From contig CACYZM010000031.1 in assembly GCA_902778855.1 (NCBI GenBank), positions 1-43,115 on the forward strand: a stretch of 43,115 bases of DNA, read 5' to 3'. The translations under genes and the position numbers were made by a program. Numbering within the stretch: the stretch's first letter is position 1; every line of letters begins with the position of its first letter. This document shows positions 8,043-16,281 of the stretch, piece by piece. Below the pieces are notes generated by a model. That model ran no database searches. It saw nothing but the letters and a program-made list of their open reading frames with translations, and was not told the origin of the DNA. The stretch is from an uncultured Bacteroidia bacterium. GTDB lineage: Bacteria > Bacteroidota > Bacteroidia > Bacteroidales > UBA932.

Positions 8043-8198
8043 GTCCGGCCGGTCCTTCCTGCGCTGCAATGTACGCATCAGTAAATCAGGCTCTTACATA
8101 AGTTGATCCCCTCGGTTTTCGGGGGGATCAACTTGTGTAATCACCTGACAGCCAATTGTGTCCGTTGCAGCGCAAAAAAGAGGAAGGACCGGCCGGAC
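8043..8198. repeat. RAYT-associated palindromic repeat, copy B, with extra 18 bp outer arms
   Basis: The shared 113 bp unit spans 8061-8173, with GCGCTGCAA at the left end and TTGCAGCGC at the right. Its central hairpin, 8102-8132, has a 13 bp stem and a GTTTT loop. Only this copy has a further perfect 18 bp inverted pair outside, GTCCGGCCGGTCCTTCCT (8043-8060) and its complement at 8181-8198, separated from the unit by 0 and 7 nt. It lies just past the stop of the metallophosphoesterase gene and may act as its terminator. The rest of the 266 bp gap (7940-8205) holds only the RAYT promoter. Confidence 0.93.
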
Positions 8199-8205
8199 TG
8201 CCGCA

Positions 8206-9597
8206 CTAGCGGCGGGGCTGGAAGGTGAAGCGGTCCTGGATGGCGCCGGTGACGAGATTGTGGACGCGGATTTCCAGGCGGCCGCGGCGGACGAGGCCTT
8301 CGACGACGGTGGGGAACTTGCCGGGGTCTTCCTTGCGGTTGTCTCCGGAACCGGTGAATCCCAGATCGGGCCCGCCGCCGACAATCTGGGCCCAGGGGCG
8401 GTCGGCCGTCGGGGCGTCATAGCGGTAGCGGTGCTGGTGGGCGGTGATGATCAGCTGGCAGCCGGCTTCTTCCAACAGCGGGGTCCACAGCCGGGCGCAG
8501 GTGCGCTGCCAATAAGCGAAGTCCGCGCTGTACTGCGGATCTTTATCGTCCGGCGCCACGTCTCCCGGATTGTGCCGGGGATTGTCGTCGAATAGCGGGA
8601 TGTGGCAGAAGGCCACCAGATAGGGGGCCGTGCGGATTTCCTCCCGGGCGAGGGCGTCGCGCAGCCACTCCGTCTGCGCTTCGCGGTACGGCCCGCTCGT
8701 GAACAGGCCGGCGAAAATCGGGTTGGTGTCGAGTTTGTCTTCCGCGGTGTCAAGGCCGATCAAGGCCATGTCGCCGAGACGGACAGCGAAATTGCGGCCG
8801 AGATCCCAGTCGCGGGGCAGCCGCTCTTCCGGCTGGCGGAACATCCAGACCCGTTCGAGATGCCGGTTGGCCATTCCCCGGCTGTCGTGGTTGCCGGGCG
8901 CGAAGAGATAGGGGATCTGGCTGGCATAGTCATTCCGTTCGATCTCCGGCTTCAGGAAGATGCGGATCTGGTCTTCGACGGTCTCTTCCACATTGCTGGC
9001 ATCGCCGTTCCAGATCACACAGGCCGGCGCCAGCTCTGCAACTTTTTCGATGACCCGGCCGAACGGCTCCCACCGGGCGTGGGTGTCGTTGATGACGCAG
9101 AAGTGGGCCTTCGCCTTCGCGCCAGCCGTGGTGAAACGATAGATATGGGAATCTTCTTCGTTGCCGAGGATTTTCATCCGGTAGCCGCCGTCGTACCGGA
9201 TCCGGTCGGCACCGATCCGGTAGTAATAGCGTGTGGCAGGTTTCAGGCCGGTGATCCGGACCCGGATGACCCGGTCGTCGATGTCCGTGACGCGGTAGCC
9301 CCCGCAGAGGAACTTCCTGGCGTCCGACAGGTCCGGCTTTTGGCCGATCAGGACATAACCGTTGGCCAGGGCGCTCACGGCGAAGGCGACGCCGACAGAC
9401 GTGTCGGCAAAATTCTGCAGCATCGGCGCCGACACGAGGAGCGGGCCTTCGCCCGGCTCCTCCGGCTCCGCCGGGTTCTGATCGGCATCTGCCAATTCTG
9501 AATCCGCCGCCGGCATGGCAGCCGCTTTCATCAACTCGCCCGACCCGGCCACCGCTGCCAGCAGCGCCGAGGTCTTGATAAAGTCTCTCCGTTTCAT
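8206..9597 (-). CDS. Secreted purple-acid-phosphatase-like metallophosphoesterase
   Basis: The 463-residue protein begins MKRRDFIKTSALLAAVAG, a twin-arginine-type signal, so it is probably exported folded. Residues about 55-150 form a fibronectin-III-like domain (VRITGLKPATRYYYRIG), as in purple acid phosphatases. The catalytic domain follows with all calcineurin-like motifs: VINDTHAR, WNGDASN, APGNHDSR, FCHIPLF and ITAHQHRYRY. These residues bind two metals, and the enzyme would hydrolyse phosphate esters in the periplasm; the natural substrate is unknown. It is bracketed by repeat copies B and C, each within about 35 bp of its ends. A TATTTTTG -7 box lies 5 nt before the start. The C-terminus is intact. 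Confidence 0.9.
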   Translation of the reverse strand: MKRRDFIKTSALLAAVAGSGELMKAAAMPAADSELADADQNPAEPEEPGEGPLLVSAPMLQNFADTSVGVAFAVSALANGYVLIGQKPDLSDARKFLCGGYRVTDIDDRVIRVRITGLKPATRYYYRIGADRIRYDGGYRMKILGNEEDSHIYRFTTAGAKAKAHFCVINDTHARWEPFGRVIEKVAELAPACVIWNGDASNVEETVEDQIRIFLKPEIERNDYASQIPYLFAPGNHDSRGMANRHLERVWMFRQPEERLPRDWDLGRNFAVRLGDMALIGLDTAEDKLDTNPIFAGLFTSGPYREAQTEWLRDALAREEIRTAPYLVAFCHIPLFDDNPRHNPGDVAPDDKDPQYSADFAYWQRTCARLWTPLLEEAGCQLIITAHQHRYRYDAPTADRPWAQIVGGGPDLGFTGSGDNRKEDPGKFPTVVEGLVRRGRLEIRVHNLVTGAIQDRFTFQPRR

Positions 9598-9602
9598 AAT
9601 GA

Positions 9603-9610
9603 CAAAAATA
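9603..9610 (-). promoter_or_regulatory. -7 box of the metallophosphoesterase gene
   Basis: TATTTTTG on the minus strand ends 5 nt before the start codon at 9597, immediately inside the left end of repeat copy C. Confidence 0.5.
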
Positions 9611-9619
9611 CGAAAAAAA

Positions 9620-9732
9620 CCGCTGCAATGTACGCATCAGTAAATCAGTGAATTGCACGGGTTGATCCCCTCGTTTTTGAGGGGGATCAAATTGCGTAAT
9701 CGGCTGTCAGTCAATTGTGTCCGTTGCAGCGG
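9620..9732 (+). repeat. RAYT-associated palindromic repeat, copy C
   Basis: The third 113 bp copy is in the same orientation as A and B. Outer arms are CCGCTGCAA (9620-9628) and TTGCAGCGG (9724-9732). The central hairpin 9661-9690 keeps TTGATCCCC with GGGGATCAA but closes with TC/GA pairs around the loop, where A and B have CG/CG. It lies between the divergent metallophosphoesterase gene and the 50-codon ORF. Confidence 0.93.
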
Positions 9733-9760
9733 AAATTTTGGCGGGGTGCGTAATAATGAG

Positions 9761-9768
9761 TATCTTTA
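9761..9768 (+). promoter_or_regulatory. -7 box of the small ORF/glycosylase unit
   Basis: TATCTTTA is one mismatch from TAnnTTTG and ends 6 nt before the ATG at 9775. Confidence 0.4.
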
Positions 9769-9774
9769 CGAAGT

Positions 9775-9927
9775 ATGTGTAAGATACCGACAAAAGGACT
9801 GCTGGCGGTGAACGGGGTGTTGTGGACGGCCATCGGGACGAAGATTCTGGTGACGGGCGTCGCCAGCTATATGCGGCTGGGAGCGGCGGTCGCAGCCGCT
9901 GCCGCCGCAGCCAGATACAACAGATGA
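9775..9927 (+). CDS. Small 50-residue hydrophobic ORF, possible remnant
   Basis: An ATG at 9775 opens 50 codons ending in TGA at 9927. The peptide starts MCKIPTKGLLAVNGVLWTAIG and has one hydrophobic segment followed by an alanine-rich tail. A TATCTTTA box lies 6 nt upstream and the stop overlaps the start of the next gene (ATGATG), so translation could be coupled. The N-terminus faintly resembles the first span of longer Bacteroidota membrane proteins of unknown function, recalled from memory, so it may be a truncated copy. It may also be only the 5' leader of the glycosylase gene. No homologous part continues in another frame. Confidence 0.4.
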   Translation: MCKIPTKGLLAVNGVLWTAIGTKILVTGVASYMRLGAAVAAAAAAARYNR

Positions 9928-10481
9928 TGGAAACTGAACGACATCCTTTTGAACCCTTCCTGCCGGAGAATGCACATATGCTTTTTCTCGGCAGTTTTCC
10001 GCCGCAGCCGAAGCGGTGGTCGATGCCGTTCTATTACCCAAACTGGAACAACGATTTCTGGCGGGTGATGGGTTTGTTGTTTTTCGAGGACAAGGATCAT
10101 TTCAACTTGCCGGGGCAGAAACGGTTCGACCAGGCCCGCGTGGAGGCATTTTGCCGGGAGCGGGGGATGGCGCTCTACGATACGGCCTGTGAGGTCCGGC
10201 GCTTGAAAGACAATGCGTCCGACAAATTCCTCGAAGTGGTGACGCCGACCGACCTGCCTGCCCTTCTGGCCCGCATTCCGGAATGCCGGACGCTGGTCAC
10301 CACTGGTCAGAAAGCCACCGACGTCATCGTCGAAACCTTCGCTTGCCCCGAACCGCCTGTCGGCGGCTCGGTGGAAATCGGAACCCTGCGGTTCTGGCGC
10401 ATGCCCTCCACATCCCGCGCCTATCCGCTCGCCCTCGAGCGGAAAGCGGATTTCTACCGCCGGCTGTGGGCTTCGGAATAA
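9924..10481 (+). CDS. Mug/uracil-DNA-glycosylase-family DNA repair enzyme
   Basis: The 185-residue product fits the single-domain UDG superfamily. Motif 1 is LFLGSFPPQPKR, followed by a segment reading YYPNWNNDFWRVMG typical of the Mug/inosine-type branch. The C-terminal motif is MPSTSRAYPLALERK, where mismatch glycosylases have the intercalating PS loop. VTTGQKATDVI fits the internal strand-loop. Such enzymes remove uracil, hypoxanthine or other deaminated bases from DNA. The in-frame ATG codons at 9924 and 9927 overlap the stop of the 50-codon ORF; the frame extends further up but would intrude on that ORF. The gene converges with the 124-residue membrane protein gene across 3 bp. Branch-level substrate specificity is not resolved. 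Confidence 0.82.
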   Translation: MMETERHPFEPFLPENAHMLFLGSFPPQPKRWSMPFYYPNWNNDFWRVMGLLFFEDKDHFNLPGQKRFDQARVEAFCRERGMALYDTACEVRRLKDNASDKFLEVVTPTDLPALLARIPECRTLVTTGQKATDVIVETFACPEPPVGGSVEIGTLRFWRMPSTSRAYPLALERKADFYRRLWASE

Positions 10482-10484
10482 AGG

Positions 10485-10859
10485 CTAAAAGAGCCAGTAG
10501 ATGAGAACCCAGAGTCCGATGGCGCCCAGCAGGACGATGAGGATGGTGGGCCAGAGGCCGAGGGTGTGCACCATCGAGTTCCAGACCAGGTCTATGTTGA
10601 TGGCCAGCCAGATGCAGAGGATGGTGAATATCAGGATGAGCAATGCGTAGCGCAGGGCTTTTCCGTGAAGGCCGAGGATCAGGAGCCAACCGGTCAGCAG
10701 TACGCCGGCGGCCAGCAGGTAGACGAGCCCCATTCCTCCGCTGAGAATCCGAAGGAGAAAATCCTGGACCCGGGGGACGCAGGCGGCAACGATGCCCAGC
10801 AGCGCCAGACAGGCGGAAACCAGGATCAGTATGGTCTGCCGTTCGCTTTTCTCTTTCAT
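10485..10859 (-). CDS. Small four-span membrane protein of unknown function
   Basis: The 124-residue product starts with a short basic cytoplasmic segment (MKEKSERQ) and has four hydrophobic segments, near residues 9-27, 38-62, 68-88 and 98-123. I recognise no family. It starts 7 bp downstream of the permease gene on the same strand, so the two are probably co-transcribed and it may assist or sit beside the permease. It converges with the glycosylase gene. No charged residue pattern within the spans suggests a channel or an enzyme. Confidence 0.75.
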   Translation of the reverse strand: MKEKSERQTILILVSACLALLGIVAACVPRVQDFLLRILSGGMGLVYLLAAGVLLTGWLLILGLHGKALRYALLILIFTILCIWLAINIDLVWNSMVHTLGLWPTILIVLLGAIGLWVLIYWLF

Positions 10860-10866
10860 CGGACGT

Positions 10867-12225
10867 TTAAAGAATCAGGTTGAGCAGGAAGACTTCGACC
10901 ATCGAGGCCAGGCCGATGACCAGGGTCATCAGGGTCTGGGTGCGGTAGCCGTCGCCGACCAAAAGTTTGCCGAAGCTGGTGACGACCCAGAAGTAGGAGT
11001 CGTTGGCGTGGGAGACGGTCATGGCGCCGGCGCCGATGGCGACGACGACCAGGGCGGCGTCGACCGGCGTGACGAAGCCGAGGGCGGCCATCAGCGGCGC
11101 GATGATGCCGGCCGTGGTGGTGATGGCGACGGTGGAAGAGCCCTGCGCCGTCTTGAGAATGGCTGCCAGCAGGAACGGGAAGAAGATGCCGATGCTGCGG
11201 AACGCGTCGGCGTGCGACGTGATATAGTTCACCATATCGGACGATGCGATGACCTTCCCCAGCACGCCGCCGGCGGCGGTGACGAACAGAATGGGCCCGA
11301 CCGTCTTGAGCGTATCGTTGGTCAGTCCGTAGAAAAGCTCGCCCTTGCGGGCGGTAAACAACTGGAGGATGGCCAGCCCGGCCCCCACGGCCAGGGCCAT
11401 GATCGGCGTCCCCAGGAAGAGGCAGAGGTCGGCGCCCCAGCCCGTCCAATGGGCCATGGCCGCCACCGATGACAGCGCCATCAGGAGGATCGGCACGACG
11501 AGCGGCGCGAGGGCGTTCAGCGCGGAAGGGAGCTTGCCGAAACCGGCCTTGAGCTCTTCGTAACTCTTGACCGTATCGGTGTCCGGCGCCAGTTCGTCTT
11601 CGCTGTGCACTTTCCGGCCGATGTGCCGGGCGAAGAAATAGCCGGCGATCAGCGGGAAGATGGAACAGAGCGCGCCGATGCCGATGACCAGCAGCAGGTT
11701 GTTCTCCAGGCCGAGCGCCTGGGCCGCGGCCAGCGGGCCCGGCGTGGGCGGGATGAACACGTGGGCCACATAGAGGCCGCACGAGAGGCAGACCGTCATC
11801 GTGACGCTTGAAGCGCCCGTCCGGCGCACCATCGCCCGGCGGATCGGGTCGAGGATCACGAAGCCGCTGTCGCAGAACACGGGAATCGACACGACCCAGC
11901 CCATCAGTTCCATCGCCAGCGCCGGCCGCTTTTGCCCGACCAGGCGGATGACCAGGTCGGCCAGCTTCAGCGCCGCGCCCGTCTTTTCCAGCACCGCCCC
12001 GATGAAAGCGCCCAGAATGATGACGATACCGATGGAGGTAAACGTCGATGCGAACCCGCTGCCGATCACTCCGGGAATCTGCTTCAGCGGAATCCCCGCC
12101 AGCAGTGCCAGCACCAGCGAGATGAGCAGGATGGCCAAAAAAGGATGCACCTTCAGCCTTGAAATGAGCAGGATCATGGCCACAATGGCCACGACAAAGG
12201 CGATGATTAGGGAGATACCGGTCAT
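10867..12225 (-). CDS. GntP-family gluconate/organic-acid:H+ symporter
   Basis: The 452-residue membrane protein has 12-14 hydrophobic segments and GntP-type motifs: VHPFLAILLISLVLALLAGI, PVFCDSGFVILDPI, HVFIPPTPGPLAAA and AQGSSTVAITTTAGI. Members import gluconate or related sugar acids with protons across the inner membrane. The ATG at 12225 gives the usual N-terminus (MTGISLIIAFVVAIVAM); the 76 extra open codons upstream run into the inverted-repeat element and are not supported. It diverges from the MATE gene across a 148 bp gap filled by that element, which also provides its probable promoter. No gluconate kinase or dehydratase gene lies nearby, so the substrate is uncertain. Confidence 0.88.
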   Translation of the reverse strand: MTGISLIIAFVVAIVAMILLISRLKVHPFLAILLISLVLALLAGIPLKQIPGVIGSGFASTFTSIGIVIILGAFIGAVLEKTGAALKLADLVIRLVGQKRPALAMELMGWVVSIPVFCDSGFVILDPIRRAMVRRTGASSVTMTVCLSCGLYVAHVFIPPTPGPLAAAQALGLENNLLLVIGIGALCSIFPLIAGYFFARHIGRKVHSEDELAPDTDTVKSYEELKAGFGKLPSALNALAPLVVPILLMALSSVAAMAHWTGWGADLCLFLGTPIMALAVGAGLAILQLFTARKGELFYGLTNDTLKTVGPILFVTAAGGVLGKVIASSDMVNYITSHADAFRSIGIFFPFLLAAILKTAQGSSTVAITTTAGIIAPLMAALGFVTPVDAALVVVAIGAGAMTVSHANDSYFWVVTSFGKLLVGDGYRTQTLMTLVIGLASMVEVFLLNLIL

Positions 12226-12235
12226 AACAATCTGC

Positions 12236-12365
12236 AATTTAAGAAAAATAATCCAAAGAACGTGCGTGGGCCTGGTGGAGCGGTCACGGTTCTTCAAGCC
12301 CGCTTGCCGGGCTTGAATGGTTCTGACTGCGCTGAGGAAGTTCGTTGGATTATTTTTCGTAAATT
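12236..12365. repeat. 130 bp inverted-repeat element holding divergent promoters
   Basis: The outer arms, 12236-12261 and 12340-12365, are 26 bp each and match with two mismatches. The centre is a perfect 10 bp stem, TTCAAGCCCG (12293-12302) and CGGGCTTGAA (12308-12317), with a 5 nt loop. The segments between are partly complementary. Each arm carries TTGGATTATTTTTC followed by a TAAATT box, pointing outward to the gntP-type and MATE genes respectively. Confidence 0.85.
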
Positions 12366-12367
12366 TG
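12360..12367 (+). promoter_or_regulatory. -7 box of the MATE gene
   Basis: TAAATTTG is an exact TAnnTTTG match ending 6 nt before the ATG at 12374, inside the right arm of the 130 bp inverted repeat. The mirrored box for the permease gene reads TAAATTG on the minus strand near 12234-12240. Confidence 0.5.
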
Positions 12368-12373
12368 TCATCT

Positions 12374-13783
12374 ATGGCAGAAAACATTCCCCTTGAATTA
12401 GGCACCGAGAAGATCAGCAAGCTGCTGAAGCAGTATGCGATGCCGGCGATCATCGCGATGACGGCGTCTTCTCTCTATAATATGGTGGACAGCATCTTCA
12501 TCGGGCAGGGATGCGGGCCGATGGCCATTTCGGGCCTGGCGCTGACCTTCCCGCTGATGAACCTCTCCGCCGCTTTCGGCACGCTTGTCGGCGTGGGCGG
12601 CGCCACCCTGATTTCCGTGCTGCTGGGCCAGAAGAACTACCCGGTGGCCAAGAAAGTGCTCAGCAACGTCTTCATCCTGAACGTGCTGGTCGGCGTCATC
12701 TTCGCGACGGTCGCCCTGATTTTCCTCGATCCGATCCTCCGCTTCTTCGGCGCCAGCGACGCCACGCTGCCCTATGCGCGGAGCTATATGATCCCGATCC
12801 TGCTGGGCAACGTCATCACGCATCTCTATTTCGGCCTGAACTCCATCGTCCGCGTGTCGGGCCATCCGCAGAAGGCGATGTACGCCACCATCCTGACGGT
12901 GACGCTCAATACAATCCTCGACCCGATCTTCATCTTCGTTTTCAAGATGGGCATCCAGGGCGCGGCCATCGCCACGGTCATCTCGCAGTTCGTATCCTTC
13001 GTGTGGATCATGCGCATCATCTGCGACAAGCGCGAGTTCCTGCACCTGTCGCGTGAGACCTTCGGCCTCGACTGGAACATCGCGAAGCGCTCGCTCGCGA
13101 TCGGCCTGGCGCCTTTCCTGATGAACGTGGCCTCGTGTTTCGTGGTGATCTTCATCAACAACCAGTTCAAGCGTTACGGCGGCGACCTGGCCATCGGCGC
13201 CTACGGCATCGTCAACCGTCTGGTGTTCCTCTTCCTGATGATCGTGATGGGATTCAACCAGGGCATGCAGCCGATTGCCGGCTACAACTACGGCGCGAAG
13301 CAATACGACCGGGTGCTGGAAGTGCTGCACCTGACGATCAAGTGCGCGCTCGTGGTGACGGCCACCTGCTTTATCGTGGGTATGTTCTTCCCGCGATCCG
13401 CGGTCTCGCTCTTTACGCACGATGAGGAACTGATCGGCCTGGCGGCGCGCGGCTTCCGCATCACGGTACTGATTTTCTTCATCATCGGCCGCCAGATGGT
13501 CATCACCAACTTCTTCCAGAGCATCGGCATGGCCAACAAGGCGATCTTCCTGTCGCTCTCGCGCCAGCTGATCTTCCTGCTGCCCTTCCTGGCCATCCTG
13601 CCGATCTGGTTCGGCGCCGACGGCGTCTGGTTCAGCATGCCGGCCTCCGACCTGGCCGCCCTGGTGGTGACCGAAATCATGCTGGCCCGTCTCAAGAAAA
13701 GCTTCCGGAAAGAAATGGAAAACCAGCAGGCGGAAGCCGCCGTTCCCGAAGCTGAAATCGTTGAATCAACTGAAACGAACTAA
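12374..13783 (+). CDS. MATE-family multidrug/sodium efflux transporter
   Basis: The 469-residue protein has 12 membrane spans in two homologous halves. Family features include MPAIIAMTASSLYNMVDSIF near residue 20, FGTLVGVGGATLISVLLGQ, GALLNTILDPIFIF-like reading VTLNTILDPIFIFVFKMGIQG, and QGMQPIAGYNYGAKQYDRV. MATE proteins export cationic drugs or metabolites in exchange for Na+ or H+. The ATG at 12374 follows a -7 box and gives a short soluble N-terminus. A charged, non-conserved tail rich in Glu and Ala follows the last span. The cytidylate-kinase-like gene begins 6 bp after the stop, so the two form an operon. Substrates cannot be inferred. Confidence 0.92.
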   Translation: MAENIPLELGTEKISKLLKQYAMPAIIAMTASSLYNMVDSIFIGQGCGPMAISGLALTFPLMNLSAAFGTLVGVGGATLISVLLGQKNYPVAKKVLSNVFILNVLVGVIFATVALIFLDPILRFFGASDATLPYARSYMIPILLGNVITHLYFGLNSIVRVSGHPQKAMYATILTVTLNTILDPIFIFVFKMGIQGAAIATVISQFVSFVWIMRIICDKREFLHLSRETFGLDWNIAKRSLAIGLAPFLMNVASCFVVIFINNQFKRYGGDLAIGAYGIVNRLVFLFLMIVMGFNQGMQPIAGYNYGAKQYDRVLEVLHLTIKCALVVTATCFIVGMFFPRSAVSLFTHDEELIGLAARGFRITVLIFFIIGRQMVITNFFQSIGMANKAIFLSLSRQLIFLLPFLAILPIWFGADGVWFSMPASDLAALVVTEIMLARLKKSFRKEMENQQAEAAVPEAEIVESTETN

Positions 13784-13789
13784 CGCGAT

Positions 13790-14425
13790 ATGGAATCCCA
13801 TCTGATCATTACCATCGGACGCCAGATTGGCGCAGGCGGCCTGGGCGTGGCCCAGCTGCTATCGCAGGAATTCGGCCTCAAGGTCTATGACAAGGAACTG
13901 CTGGCCGCGGTGGCCCGCGAAAGCGGCCTCGACGAGGCCTGCTTTGAAAAACGCGACGAGAAGTCGTCGCGCGGCGTGCTCGGCGCCCTGCAGGGCTTCC
14001 GTTCGATGTTGGGTATGTACAACCGCGCCGGAACGGACACGGTGATGAACGAGGACAAGCTCTTCCAGATCCAGAGCGAAGTGATGCGCGGCATCGCCGC
14101 CCAGGAAGACTGCATCATCGTCGGCCGTTGCGCCGACTATATTCTCCGCGACGAGCCCCGGCTGATGAGCGTCTTCATCAGCGCCAGCCTCGACAGCCGC
14201 GTCAAACGCATCATGGCCGGCGAACACCTCAGCGAAGAAGACGCCCGCCGCTACGTCGAGCAGGGCGACCGCAAGCGCGCCGCCTACTACAACTACTACA
14301 CCTTCAAGAAATGGGGTGACTCCTCCAGCTACGACCTCTGCATCGACTCCTCCAAACTCGACGACGACATCGACAAGGTCGTAGACCTGATCAAATACTA
14401 CATGAAACAACGTAATCTTCTATAA
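13790..14425 (+). CDS. Cytidylate-kinase-like protein
   Basis: The 211-residue protein matches the cytidylate-kinase-like family (PF13189). The P-loop is ITIGRQIGAGGLGVAQLL at residues 7-24, followed by a segment reading LKVYDKELLAAVARESGLDE. IIVGRCADYILRD resembles the second core strand, and the LID-like region is VKRIMAGEHLSEEDARRYVE followed by DRKRAAYYNYYT. True Cmk enzymes phosphorylate CMP and dCMP; members of this family are often of unproven substrate. It lies 6 bp after the MATE gene. In many Bacteroidota the same pair is adjacent, from memory, but the functional link is unknown. The downstream gap holds a large inverted repeat. Confidence 0.85.
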   Translation: MESHLIITIGRQIGAGGLGVAQLLSQEFGLKVYDKELLAAVARESGLDEACFEKRDEKSSRGVLGALQGFRSMLGMYNRAGTDTVMNEDKLFQIQSEVMRGIAAQEDCIIVGRCADYILRDEPRLMSVFISASLDSRVKRIMAGEHLSEEDARRYVEQGDRKRAAYYNYYTFKKWGDSSSYDLCIDSSKLDDDIDKVVDLIKYYMKQRNLL

Positions 14426-14427
14426 TA

Positions 14428-14564
14428 ACTATAATTATAGTGGTCATGTCTGATTCTTTTTCAAGACTACGGACCTCCGGTCCTATCCCTCCCATCGTTC
14501 CGATGGGCCCCTCCCACTCACGGCTGCGTGGGCGCAGACGGTCTTGAAAAAGAATCAGACATGA
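14428..14564. repeat. Inverted-repeat element with perfect 24 bp arms plus a 14 bp palindrome
   Basis: Arms at 14444-14467 and 14541-14564 are exact reverse complements over 24 bp. Inside are three small hairpins: GGACC tcc GGTCC near 14471, CCCATCG ttc CGATGGG near 14491, and CCCAC with GTGGG near 14514-14532. Just before the left arm lies the perfect palindrome ACTATAATTATAGT at 14428-14441. The unit lies between the cytidylate-kinase-like gene and ettA and could terminate the first operon, or be a non-autonomous mobile element. Confidence 0.9.
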
Positions 14565-14572
14565 TCGAAAAG

Positions 14573-14595
14573 AAAGTCTTAGTATAAAGTCTTAG
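14573..14595 (+). repeat. Short direct repeat upstream of ettA
   Basis: AAAGTCTTAG occurs at 14573-14582 and again at 14586-14595, ending 6 nt before the ettA ATG. It could be an operator or part of the edge of the adjacent inverted-repeat element. Confidence 0.5.
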
Positions 14596-14601
14596 AACAG
14601 T

Positions 14602-16278
<1,677 letters not shown>

Positions 16279-16281
16279 CTT

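Noticed and set aside
6410-9732. CRISPR array
   Set aside because: The three repeats are over 100 bp, palindromic and separated by whole genes, unlike CRISPR spacing.
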